From assembly GCA_029557915.1 (NCBI GenBank), contig JAKQHS010000030.1:62001-126000 (forward strand): a DNA stretch of 64,000 nt. The letters run 5' to 3'. Shown here piece by piece: positions 26,617 through 34,985 of this stretch. The position numbers and the translations under genes were made by a program. Position 1 is the first letter of the stretch. Each line of letters opens with the position of its first letter. Below the pieces are notes generated by a model. The model searched no databases. It saw nothing but the letters and a program-made list of their open reading frames with translations, and was not told the DNA's origin. The stretch is from Bacteroidota bacterium. Lineage in GTDB: Bacteria; Bacteroidota; Bacteroidia; Chitinophagales; Saprospiraceae.

Positions 26617-27831
26617 ATGGCAACCTTCCAATCCCTCAACTTCTCCAATAAAAAAGCCCTTGTCCGGGTCGACTTCAATGTCCCCCTGGACAAATCCTTC
26701 AAGATCACCGATGATACCCGCATCCGTGCGGCCCTGCCTACGATCAATCATATCCTCGGGCATGGTGGTGCGGTGATCCTCTTTTCCCACCTCGGACGGC
26801 CGGAGGCCAAACTCAAACCGGATGGCAGCATAGATAAGGAAAAATTCACGCTGAGGCACCTCGTGCCGCATCTTTCGGAGCTTTTGGGCAGGCCGGTGCA
26901 GTTTTGCGATGAACTCCGGGGAAATAAACTCAAGTCCGTGGCCGGGGCTCTCCAGGCCGGCGAAGTCCTGCTTATGGAAAATACACGATTTGAAGCAGGT
27001 GAAGAAAAATGCGATCCCGGACTTTCTGAGGAATGGGCATCCCTGGCCGATCTCTATGTCAATGATGCCTTTGGGACCGCCCACCGGGCGCATGCCAGCA
27101 ATGTCGGGGTCTCCAATTGTTTCGATACCTCAAGGAAATCCTTTGGCTTTCTGATGGCGGCTGAGCTGACCAATGCGCGAAAAGTGACCGATCATCCTCA
27201 ACACCCCTTCACGGCCGTACTGGGAGGGGCCAAGGTATCCGATAAAATCCTGCTGATCGAACGCATCCTGGACATCGCCGACCAGATCATCATTGGGGGC
27301 GGCATGGCTTATACCTTTATCAAAGCCCTTGGTGGGGAAACCGGCAAGTCCCTGGTCGAAGCCGAGAAAATCGAATTGGCCAAAACCCTGCTCGACAAAG
27401 CCCAGGCCAAAAACAAACTTTTGTTGTTGCCCCAGGATTCGGTGATCGCCGATTCCTTTTCAGACAGTTCCAATACCCAGGTCTGCAACAGCCATGAGAT
27501 CCCGGCGGACTGGATGGGACTCGATATCGGACCGGTGGCCAGGGAACAATTCAGGACCGTCCTCCTGCAGGCTAAAACCATACTCTGGAACGGCCCAATG
27601 GGCGTTTTTGAAATGCCTTCCTTTGCAAGGGGCACCGCTTTTGTGGCCCAGGCCGTGGCCGATGCCACCCGGGAGGGAGCCTATTCCCTGATCGGCGGAG
27701 GGGATTCCGTAGCCGCCATTAACCAGGCCGGTCTCGATGACGAGGTCAGTTATGTATCGACCGGCGGAGGAGCAATGCTCGAGTTGCTTGAAGGGAAACA
27801 ACTTCCAGGAGTGGCAGCGATTGAAGGGTAG
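26617..27831 (+). CDS. pgk: Phosphoglycerate kinase
   Basis: 404 residues. The N-terminal motif is KKALVRVDFNVPLD, followed by SHLGRPEAK, LMENTRFEAGEEK, and the C-terminal nucleotide-binding GGGDSVAAI. It transfers the acyl phosphate of 1,3-bisphosphoglycerate to ADP. I place the start at the ATG at 26617 (MATFQSLNF), because family members begin here; the open frame extends upstream only through the heptamer microsatellite. Second gene of a gapA-pgk operon. Confidence 0.97.
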   Translation: MATFQSLNFSNKKALVRVDFNVPLDKSFKITDDTRIRAALPTINHILGHGGAVILFSHLGRPEAKLKPDGSIDKEKFTLRHLVPHLSELLGRPVQFCDELRGNKLKSVAGALQAGEVLLMENTRFEAGEEKCDPGLSEEWASLADLYVNDAFGTAHRAHASNVGVSNCFDTSRKSFGFLMAAELTNARKVTDHPQHPFTAVLGGAKVSDKILLIERILDIADQIIIGGGMAYTFIKALGGETGKSLVEAEKIELAKTLLDKAQAKNKLLLLPQDSVIADSFSDSSNTQVCNSHEIPADWMGLDIGPVAREQFRTVLLQAKTILWNGPMGVFEMPSFARGTAFVAQAVADATREGAYSLIGGGDSVAAINQAGLDDEVSYVSTGGGAMLELLEGKQLPGVAAIEG

Positions 27832-27905
27832 TGGTGCAGTAGCAGTGGTTGTCACCTAGCTTAGCCCTGCGGGAAGCCAGGTGGCAATCACTTAGCGTTG
27901 ATTGG

Positions 27906-28033
27906 GCGCACGGAGGGTGGGAGTTCACGGAGTTTTAAGATTAATCGCTAGCCCAGGATGATCCGCTCTCCGGGGCTAAAGCCCGTATTTTATCCCTTGA
28001 GATCAAACCCCGGGGCTGAAGCCCGGGGTTGAA
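27906..28033 (+). repeat. Long direct repeat, copy 1
   Basis: Runs from gcgcacggagg to cggggttgaa, including gggctaaagccc and a ccccggggctgaagcccgggg palindrome. The second copy, at 28461-28583, has the same order of parts. Each copy directly precedes a hairpin core. Confidence 0.82.
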
Positions 28034-28460
28034 CAGTGGTTGTCACCTAGCGTAGACCTGCGGGAAGCCAGGTGGCAATCGCTTAGCGCTGAAGCAGTGG
28101 TTGTCACCTCCCCCAGCCCTGCGGGAAGCCTGGTGGCAATCACTTAGCGTTGAAGCAGTGGTTGTCACCTCGCGCAGCCCTGTGGGAAGCCAGGTGGCAA
28201 TCACTTAGCGCCGAAGCAGTGGTTGTCACCTAGCGCAGCCCAGCGGGAAGCCAGGTGGCAATCACTTAGCGCCGAAGCAGCAGTTGCCACCTCCCCCAAC
28301 CCTGCGTGACGCCAGGTGGCAATCACTTAGCGCCGAAGCAGTGGTTGTCACCTCGCGCAGCCCAGCGGGAAGCCAGGTGGCAATCACTTTGGGTCGATGT
28401 GTAGCAGCCAGCTCGCCCAGCCCTGCGGGAAGCCAGGTGGAATCACTTAGCGCTGAATTA

Positions 28461-28583
28461 GCGCACGGAGGGTAGGAGGTCACTGAGTTTTAGGAGTAAT
28501 TCGTAGCGCAGGCAGATCAACCAGGGCTAAAGCCCGAATTATCTCCCTTGAGCTCAAACCCCAGGCTGAAGCCTGGGGTTGAA
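28461..28583 (+). repeat. Long direct repeat, copy 2
   Basis: Diverged copy of 27906-28033: gcgcacggagg, cactgagttttagga, gggctaaagccc, and ccccaggctgaagcctgggg. The compensated base changes in the palindrome (cccggg-type to ccagg-type on both arms) keep the stem paired. Confidence 0.82.
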
Positions 28584-28795
28584 GCAGTGGTAGTCACCTT
28601 GCCTAGCCCAGCGGGAAGCCAGGTGGCAATCACTTTGCGCTGACTAACCCCAGCCTTCAGGCTTGGGGTTTGAAGTCCAGATCAAATTGGGCTTTAGCCC
28701 CAGAACCATCAACTCCCCTGCCCTTGAATACCTCCCGCTACCTTAGCCTCAGCCTCGGGACGTGGACACTGACCACTATTTCTTAGTTTTATCTG

Positions 28796-31171
28796 ATGAA
28801 AAACCTATTCTTCTCCTTATGGATCGCTCTTATTGGTTCCACCTCCCTTCCAGCCCAGGAAATCAGGGACTTTCCCGGCTACTTCCCCTTCACCTATTCG
28901 GAAAAAGATGGACGGGTCACCCTCTCCGTAAGCCAAGTAGGAGAGGAATTCCTGTACGTGCAGGGCTTATCCTCAGGCGTAGGGTCCAATGACCTCGGAC
29001 TGGACCGGGGACAGATCGGGAGGGAACGAATCGTCAAATTCAAACGTGCCGCCAACAAACTCCTTTTGGTACAACCCAATTACAGCTACCGGGCCATTTC
29101 AAACAATGAGGCAGAGCGTAAGTCGGTGGAAGAAGCCTTTGCCCAATCCGTACTTTGGGGTTTCCCGATTGAACGGGAGGAAAACGGAATCCTCTACATA
29201 GACCTTACCCCTTTTCTGATGCAGGATGCGCATGATGTCTCCGGAAGATTGGAATCAGCCAGGCAGGGTACTTACCGGCTGGACCTGGGCAGAAGTGCTC
29301 TTAACCTGGACAGGACCCGCAACTTTCCAAAGAATACGGAATGGGATGTATTACTTACGTTCACCGGTAAAGCCACGGGTCAGTATATCCGCAGCGTGAC
29401 CCCCTCACCCGAGGCGGTGAGCGTGCATCAGCATCATTCCTTTGTTGAATTGCCGGATGATGGATATCAACCCCGGACCTTTGATCCGCGGTCCGGTTTT
29501 TTTGAAACCTCCTTTTATAATTATGCGACGCCGATCTCGGAGCCCCTAAAAAAAATGCTCACGGTGCGGCACCGGCTTGAAAAAAAGGATCCCTTCGCGC
29601 CTTTCAGTGAACCCGTCAAACCCATCATTTATTATGTGGATGCCGGCTGTCCCGAGCCCATCAAATCCGCCCTTATCGAAGGGGCAAGTTGGTGGAACGA
29701 AGCCTTTGAGACCGCCGGTTTCATCAATGCCTTCCAGGTCAGGGAAATGCCCGCCGACGCCGATCCCATGGACGTCCGGTATAATGTGATCCAATGGGTC
29801 CACCGCAGCACCCGGGGTTGGTCTTATGGCAATACCGTGACCGATCCCCGCACCGGCGAAATCATCAAGGGCCATGTCAGCCTGGGCTCCCTGCGCGTCA
29901 GACAGGATTATCTGATCGCCCGCGGCCTGGCCTCCCCTTTTGGGCACGGAGATGAGAATACCGGGGAATTGACCGCGATGGCCCTGGCGCGATTGCGTCA
30001 GTTATCGGCCCATGAAGTAGGCCATACCCTGGGCTTATCCCACAATTATGCTTCCACTTTTAACGGCAGGGCGTCGGTAATGGACTATCCTCACCCGGTG
30101 GTGGATTTCAAGGATGGCAAGCCTGATTTTTCCAATGCCTATGATGTGGGGATCGGAGCATGGGATAAACGGGCCATCCTTTGGGGATATTCCGATTTCC
30201 CCCAGGGGACCGATGAGCTGAAAGCCCTGGATCAAATCATGAACGAGACCATCCGCTTGAATTTGAAATACCTGACCGACCAGGATTCAAGGCCGGCGGG
30301 AAGCGCTCATCCCTATTCCCATCTCTGGGACAACGGACAGAGCGCGGTGGATGAATTGCAGCGCATCCTCCAGGTCCGCAGGCAGGCCCTGCAACAATTT
30401 GGCCTGAATACCCTTCGTACAGGTGAACCCATGGCTACCCTTGAAAACGTTTTGGTCCCCTTGTACCTCAGCCACCGTTATCAGGTCGAAGCCGTCAGCA
30501 AATGGATTGGCGGAATGGAATACAACTACGCGGTGAAGGGAGACAGCCAGCTGATCACGAGGGTGGTACCCTCTTCCCAGCAGGCCCTGGCGCTCAATGC
30601 GGTGCTGAAAAGCATCAGTCCATCCGAACTGTCCCTGCCTGAAAATATCCTGAACCTCATCCCGCCCCAGCCGCCGGGTTATGACCGGGACCGGGAAAAT
30701 TTTAAAACCTATACGGGCCTCCCTTTTGATCCTCTGGCGGCGGCGGAATCCATCTCCGGATTTGCCCTGGGTTTCCTGGTTCAACCGGAACGCCTAGCCC
30801 GCATCGTGGAACAAAATGCCCGCAATGCCAGTCACTGGAACCTCCTTTCCTACCTTCAGAATATCCACCGCGGGATCAGCAGTCACCCGGTCACCAATGG
30901 CCTGGAACAGGAAATCAAACTGAATAACGAAAGGATCTTTATCAATAAATTATTATCCGTGATGGCCGATAAAAACCTGGCTTCTTCCGTAATGAGTCCT
31001 TGTTTGCGTTTTATCAAACTCACGGAATCCCAGTTGTCCTCCAGCCAGTCCTCCCAGGCCGGTTATATCATGGAAATGATCAGGCGATACCGGGAAGATC
31101 CTTCCTCCTTCGAAGCCCCCGAACCTTCACGGATGCCGGATGGAGCGCCGATCGGATGTTTCCAGGAGTAG
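28796..31171 (+). CDS. Secreted zinc metalloprotease, DUF5117/DUF5118-like
   Basis: 791 residues. A signal peptide ends near residue 20 (TSLPAQ). The metzincin-type zinc site is HEVGHTLGLSH (H406, H410, H416), with a Met-turn candidate SVMDYPHP about 25 residues later. The N-terminal half contains FLYVQGLSSGVGSNDLGLDRGQ and VKFKR, typical of the large DUF5117-containing proteases of Bacteroidota. Such enzymes act in the periplasm or outside the cell. There is no C-terminal T9SS signal. It follows the repeat region and seems to be a single-gene unit. Confidence 0.88.
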   Translation: MKNLFFSLWIALIGSTSLPAQEIRDFPGYFPFTYSEKDGRVTLSVSQVGEEFLYVQGLSSGVGSNDLGLDRGQIGRERIVKFKRAANKLLLVQPNYSYRAISNNEAERKSVEEAFAQSVLWGFPIEREENGILYIDLTPFLMQDAHDVSGRLESARQGTYRLDLGRSALNLDRTRNFPKNTEWDVLLTFTGKATGQYIRSVTPSPEAVSVHQHHSFVELPDDGYQPRTFDPRSGFFETSFYNYATPISEPLKKMLTVRHRLEKKDPFAPFSEPVKPIIYYVDAGCPEPIKSALIEGASWWNEAFETAGFINAFQVREMPADADPMDVRYNVIQWVHRSTRGWSYGNTVTDPRTGEIIKGHVSLGSLRVRQDYLIARGLASPFGHGDENTGELTAMALARLRQLSAHEVGHTLGLSHNYASTFNGRASVMDYPHPVVDFKDGKPDFSNAYDVGIGAWDKRAILWGYSDFPQGTDELKALDQIMNETIRLNLKYLTDQDSRPAGSAHPYSHLWDNGQSAVDELQRILQVRRQALQQFGLNTLRTGEPMATLENVLVPLYLSHRYQVEAVSKWIGGMEYNYAVKGDSQLITRVVPSSQQALALNAVLKSISPSELSLPENILNLIPPQPPGYDRDRENFKTYTGLPFDPLAAAESISGFALGFLVQPERLARIVEQNARNASHWNLLSYLQNIHRGISSHPVTNGLEQEIKLNNERIFINKLLSVMADKNLASSVMSPCLRFIKLTESQLSSSQSSQAGYIMEMIRRYREDPSSFEAPEPSRMPDGAPIGCFQE

Positions 31172-31482
31172 GTGATATTCATTTTCCGGATTCCAGAATG
31201 AATAGCCTTTTGCTATGCATTTTATTTAGGTTATTGAGGGATGAATAAAAACGATTTAAAATGATGCCCTTTCAGGGCGAAATACATACCCTCATCACCC
31301 AGCATCGGGCGAAATGCCCGATGCTGGGTGGTGGTGCCCCTTCAGGGCGAATTCAATTGCTCAAAAACAGAATCTTCGGCATCCTTCTCATCTGTCATGC
31401 CATTTGAAGGGTAGGGTCCTCCCTGATCTGGAATATCATGCACCGGCACTTAAATACGGCCTGCAAGGCCATCATTATTTCG
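31172..31482. other. Intergenic with nested palindromes
   Basis: Contains a perfect 15-bp inverted repeat (31296-31310 and 31316-31330, loop gaaat), flanked on both sides by a smaller gccct-ttc-agggc type hairpin (31266-31278 and 31336-31348, the second as gcccc-ttc-agggc). No gene supported. The palindrome may end transcription from both directions, since the genes on either side converge. Confidence 0.75.
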
Positions 31483-31902
31483 TTATTCAAATCTATCCCT
31501 CAACTCCTCATCCGGAACCAAACACTCCTTATTCCCAAACCACCTATAACGGTTCCGTGCAATAATCCTGTACACCCAATCCCGGAAAATCCTTGGAAAA
31601 ACAAAACCGGCCCTTCCCAGCCATCCATAAAAGCCACCTAGTATAATCAGCGTTTTCAGTGCGGCCGTTGAATAAGTATAGATCCGCCCTCCCAGTTTTA
31701 GCAAAACCGTATCATATCCCCCAGGTATATTCAGATTACCTAAAACGACCTTCCCTGCTTCCGATTGCAGCGTTGCAAACCGGAAAATCTTATTACGGTC
31801 CTTCTTGATCACCCATTGAAAAAAGGAATGACAAAGGATACAGGTCCCGTCAAAAACCAGGATGGGCGGGTCTTCTTGCTGTGGATGTGCTGATTTGGTC
31901 AC
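31483..31902 (-). CDS. DCC-family thiol-disulfide protein (YuxK/DUF393-like)
   Basis: 139 residues. The family signature is VFDGTCILC (D18, C21, C24), a thioredoxin-like CxxC preceded by Asp, then FFQWVIKKDRN and FATLQSE. Members are small oxidoreductases or carry an attached electron-transfer role; the precise function is unknown. The start is GTG at 31902, since no ATG precedes the motif. Upstream lies an octamer microsatellite and then the amidohydrolase gene on the same strand. Confidence 0.85.
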   Translation of the reverse strand: MTKSAHPQQEDPPILVFDGTCILCHSFFQWVIKKDRNKIFRFATLQSEAGKVVLGNLNIPGGYDTVLLKLGGRIYTYSTAALKTLIILGGFYGWLGRAGFVFPRIFRDWVYRIIARNRYRWFGNKECLVPDEELRDRFE

Positions 31903-31939
31903 AGCAACAAAGTTATGGGTCTAGAGGTTGAGGGTGGAC

Positions 31940-31991
31940 AACTTGCCAACTTGCCAACTTGCTAACTTACTAACTTACTAACTTGCCAACT
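31940..31991. repeat. Octamer microsatellite (aacttgcc)6.5
   Basis: Six and a half copies of an 8-bp unit, aacttgcc with variants aacttgct and aacttact. It lies between the amidohydrolase stop and the leader of the DCC-family gene (both minus strand). Confidence 0.88.
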
Positions 31992-31993
31992 GT

Positions 31994-33670
31994 TTACTTC
32001 CCTTTCCACCCGGGCCCCCTCACCGCCCTCCCCGGTTTAGCCCCCGTATGCTCCCCATCTTTAATAACTTGAATGCCATTTACGATCACCTGATGGACAC
32101 CGGTAGCATATTGATGCGGTTTTTCATAAGTGGCGTGATCCTGAATCGTCTCCGGATCAAAAACCACCAGGTCTGCAAAATATCCAGGTTTGAGAATACC
32201 TCTTTTATTGACTTTGAGGTTTTCACAAGGCAGGGAAGTGAGTTTGCGAATGGCTTCTTCCAGCGGGATCAGTTTTTCATCACGCACGTATTTTCCAAGG
32301 AGGCGGGCGAAGGACCCGTAGGTGCGCGGATGTACATTATTCTCCAGGAACATTCCCTCAGCCGCAATGCTGCCGGCATCACTGCAAAAACTCACATAAG
32401 GCCGTCGGATGTTTCTGCGTACGTTCTCTTCCGACATCATGAAATAGACCACCCCTACCCTGCTGCCGTCTTCCACCACCAGATCGGCAATGGCTTCAGC
32501 CGGTGAACTGCCCCTGTCTTTTGAAATTTCCGCAATGGTCTTCCCGACATACTTCCTGAGGTCTTTGTTCATAAAGTCCACGGTGATCATATTTTCAGGA
32601 CCGCACATTTTATAAAAATTCTCCCAGGAGCCAAGGGTATCCGTTTCCATTTCGTGGAGGATCCTTTTTCTCAAAGCGGGATCTTTCAGTCGGCCGGCCC
32701 AGGCCTTGTACCCACCTTCCTGGCACCAGGTGGGCATGGATGCGTCAAGCCCTGTAGCGCCTGCCGTATAATTATACATGTCGGCCGTGATTTTCAGACC
32801 GGCTTGGTTCGCGCTGTCTATTTTTTGTTCCAGGAGATCCTGTTTGTCCCAGTTGTTTCTCCCGCTCAGCTTCAAATGATAAATTTCAGCCCGGATGCCG
32901 GCTTCCCGGCTGATGGTAAACAATTCATGCAGCGCGGACCAGATATGATTGCCTTCGCTGCGCATGTGCGAGATGTACATACCCCCGAACCCGGCCGCAG
33001 TCCGGGCCAGTTCGATGAGTTCCTGAGTATTGGCATAGGTACCCGGCGCGTAGATCAGGGCTGAAGCCACACCCATGGCCCCTTCTTCCATGGCCTGGGC
33101 TACCAGTTGTTTCATCCTGTTCATTTCGTCTGGAGTAGCCTGGCGATTGGCATAGCCGAGTTCATGGATCCTTGGCGTAGCCGCCCCGATGAAAGAGGCG
33201 AAGTTGCAGGACACCCCTCTTTGCTCTAGAAAGTCCAGGTAACCACCCAGGGTGGTCCAGCCGATCTCATAAGGGTGATCCCCCATGGAAGCGAGCATAT
33301 CCTGCCGCATGGCTTCATTGATGGGCCCCATGCTCGTCCCTTCCCCAAAAACCTCCAGGGTCACTCCCTGCTTCAAATCACTGAGCGATTTGCCGTCATG
33401 GATCAGGGTTTCGGGCGCCCAGCTCAGCATATTTACAAAACCCGGCGCAAGCGCCATTCCGCCTGCATCAATAATCTTCTTCGCGCGGATCATGCCCACC
33501 TCGCCCATTCCTACGATGGTATCCGCATTCCAGGCCAGGGATCCGGCTACTGGTGGTGAACCCGTTCCATCGTAAATCAGGGCGTGGGTGATCAGGCCGT
33601 CCACTTCCATTTGTTTTGGTGCACAGGAAGTGAAGGCCAGCAGGGACAATAAGAATATTTTGGCAGGCAT
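31994..33670 (-). CDS. Amidohydrolase lipoprotein (N-acyl-D-amino-acid deacylase-like)
   Basis: 558 residues. The lipobox ends at C16 (LAFTSC). The fold pattern is that of the D-aminoacylase/dihydroorotase type: the small N-terminal beta part ends in GGMALAPGFVNML, YISHMRSEG is a likely metal-binding histidine, YHLKLSGR follows, and the C-terminus has KRGILKPGYFADLVVFDP. The usual HxH after 'APGF-D' is absent (NMLSW instead), which sets it apart from classical D-aminoacylases and makes the metal site uncertain. It probably hydrolyses N-acyl amino acids or small peptides in the periplasm. Neighbours are an aminotransferase and an amidase. Confidence 0.82.
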   Translation of the reverse strand: MPAKIFLLSLLAFTSCAPKQMEVDGLITHALIYDGTGSPPVAGSLAWNADTIVGMGEVGMIRAKKIIDAGGMALAPGFVNMLSWAPETLIHDGKSLSDLKQGVTLEVFGEGTSMGPINEAMRQDMLASMGDHPYEIGWTTLGGYLDFLEQRGVSCNFASFIGAATPRIHELGYANRQATPDEMNRMKQLVAQAMEEGAMGVASALIYAPGTYANTQELIELARTAAGFGGMYISHMRSEGNHIWSALHELFTISREAGIRAEIYHLKLSGRNNWDKQDLLEQKIDSANQAGLKITADMYNYTAGATGLDASMPTWCQEGGYKAWAGRLKDPALRKRILHEMETDTLGSWENFYKMCGPENMITVDFMNKDLRKYVGKTIAEISKDRGSSPAEAIADLVVEDGSRVGVVYFMMSEENVRRNIRRPYVSFCSDAGSIAAEGMFLENNVHPRTYGSFARLLGKYVRDEKLIPLEEAIRKLTSLPCENLKVNKRGILKPGYFADLVVFDPETIQDHATYEKPHQYATGVHQVIVNGIQVIKDGEHTGAKPGRAVRGPGWKGK

Positions 33671-33691
33671 AGTTAAAGATAAGAAGTGGAT

Positions 33692-33761
33692 GGTCAGTGG
33701 TCAATAGTCAGTAGTCAGTAGTCAATAATCAGTAGTCAGTAGTCAGTGGTCGGTGGTTAGT
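33692..33761. repeat. Heptamer microsatellite (RGTCAGT)10
   Basis: Ten copies of a 7-bp unit, mostly agtcagt or ggtcagt with variants ggtcaat, agtcaat, aatcagt, ggtcggt and ggttagt. The last unit supplies the stop codon of the aminotransferase gene, and the array forms the leader of the amidohydrolase gene. Confidence 0.88.
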
Positions 33762-34908
33762 GAGCGGAACGGAGGGTTTCAATTAATTTTATCAAATCCT
33801 CCTTGGTATTATACACATTGGGGGAAACCCGGATGGCATCATCCCGGTAGGACACAAAAATTTTTTGATCCAATAGTTTTTGTTTTACAGCCGGGCTGAA
33901 ACCTCCGGCAGTCCTGAGCCCAAACAGGTGACTGGCGCGCCAGTCCTTCTTTTCAATCCAGAGGTCCTTTTGATCCAGTAATGGTAGGACCTGGTCCACC
34001 AGGCCCCTGCAATAGGCTTGCATTTCAGCCACACCCCATTCCAGGATCTGGGACAGGGATGCACACAACATCGGCACCTGCACAAACTGTGATTGTTCGC
34101 CCATACCATAACGGGCTGCTCCGGGTCGGTAAGATTCTTCATAGTCCAGTATCCTTTCAAATTCCTGGCTGTATTGTTTATTGATCCAATTTTCTTCCAG
34201 GGGCTCCCCCTGGTCAAAAGCCGGGCCATAATAGGCACAACCAATGGCATAAGGGCCCAGCAACCATTTATATCCTGTGGCAATCACGGCATCGGCCTGC
34301 ACCAGATTTTGGTCAAAATCGAAAATACCCAGGCTCTGGGTCGCATCGACTATAAAAAAACCACCCTGGGCTTTTATTTTTTTGCTGATTTGGGCCACAT
34401 CAAACCAGGTGCCATCGGTCCAATGAACGTTCTCCATGGCGACCACCCGTGTTCGGGGCTTGATGTTTTCCATTACTTTCTGATTCCAGGCTTGTCCGCG
34501 GTCAACCAGAGAATCCGGGGCCTTGACTACGTCCAGGACGAGTTCTTTTTTCCGGGCCAGGTCAACCCACTCATAATAATTGCTGGGGAATTGTTTCTCG
34601 AGGATCAAAATATGGTCGCCTTTTTCAAAAGAAATATTGCGGGCGGCGTTGGCAATTCCATAGGATACGGAAGGAATGACCGCTATCCGCTCCGGCTGAT
34701 CGGTATGAACCAGGCGTGCAAATAACAGTTTCAGGGCTTCCACTTCCTTAAAAAAATCAGCAGGGGTAATCGTCCAGGGTTTGTTTTTCCTTTGAACGGC
34801 CTGAATGCCCACTTCCTCCACCTGCCTCAACTGGGGCGACATATAGGCCCCATTGAGATACGTCACATCCTGTGCAATAAAAAACTTTTCTTTCTGGCAG
34901 TTCAACAT
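33757..34908 (-). CDS. Class V aminotransferase (PLP-dependent)
   Basis: 383 residues, cytoplasmic. The PLP lysine lies in ATGYKWLLGPYAIG (about residue 218), preceded by FIVDATQSLGIFDF, which holds the conserved Asp and Gln that contact the cofactor. The N-terminal YLNGAYMSPQLR also fits the family (isopenicillin-N-epimerase/cysteine desulfurase-like). The specific reaction is unknown: cysteine-desulfurase-like, kynureninase-like or epimerase-like are all possible. The gene is divergent from the amidase with a 77-bp gap, and its stop codon lies in a heptamer repeat. Confidence 0.88.
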   Translation of the reverse strand: MLNCQKEKFFIAQDVTYLNGAYMSPQLRQVEEVGIQAVQRKNKPWTITPADFFKEVEALKLLFARLVHTDQPERIAVIPSVSYGIANAARNISFEKGDHILILEKQFPSNYYEWVDLARKKELVLDVVKAPDSLVDRGQAWNQKVMENIKPRTRVVAMENVHWTDGTWFDVAQISKKIKAQGGFFIVDATQSLGIFDFDQNLVQADAVIATGYKWLLGPYAIGCAYYGPAFDQGEPLEENWINKQYSQEFERILDYEESYRPGAARYGMGEQSQFVQVPMLCASLSQILEWGVAEMQAYCRGLVDQVLPLLDQKDLWIEKKDWRASHLFGLRTAGGFSPAVKQKLLDQKIFVSYRDDAIRVSPNVYNTKEDLIKLIETLRSAH

Positions 34909-34985
34909 AGCATGAATTTAAGAGAGCCAAAAATAGAAACAGAACACCAGATATTTTTTTACCTTGAAAGAATAAGTCACGAATC

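Larger units (their letters stand above)
27832..28795. repeat. Repeat region 2: 61-bp hairpin array with flanking 120-bp direct repeats
   Basis: Nine copies of a hairpin core (gtggttgtcacct ... aggtggcaatcac) start at 27845, 28036, 28097, 28158, 28219, 28280, 28341, 28401 and 28587. The seven from 28036 to 28401 are spaced by 60-61 bp. The region also holds two copies of a longer unit (27906-28033 and 28461-28583) and several gggctaaagccc and ccccaggctgaagcctgggg palindromes. The repeats are too alike for CRISPR spacers. No gene is supported here. The core is the reverse complement of that in array 1 at 5.2-6.1 kb. Confidence 0.92.

Noticed and set aside
28036-28453. CRISPR array
   Set aside because: The 61-bp period is regular, but the sequence between the cores is also repeated, so it is a hairpin tandem array.
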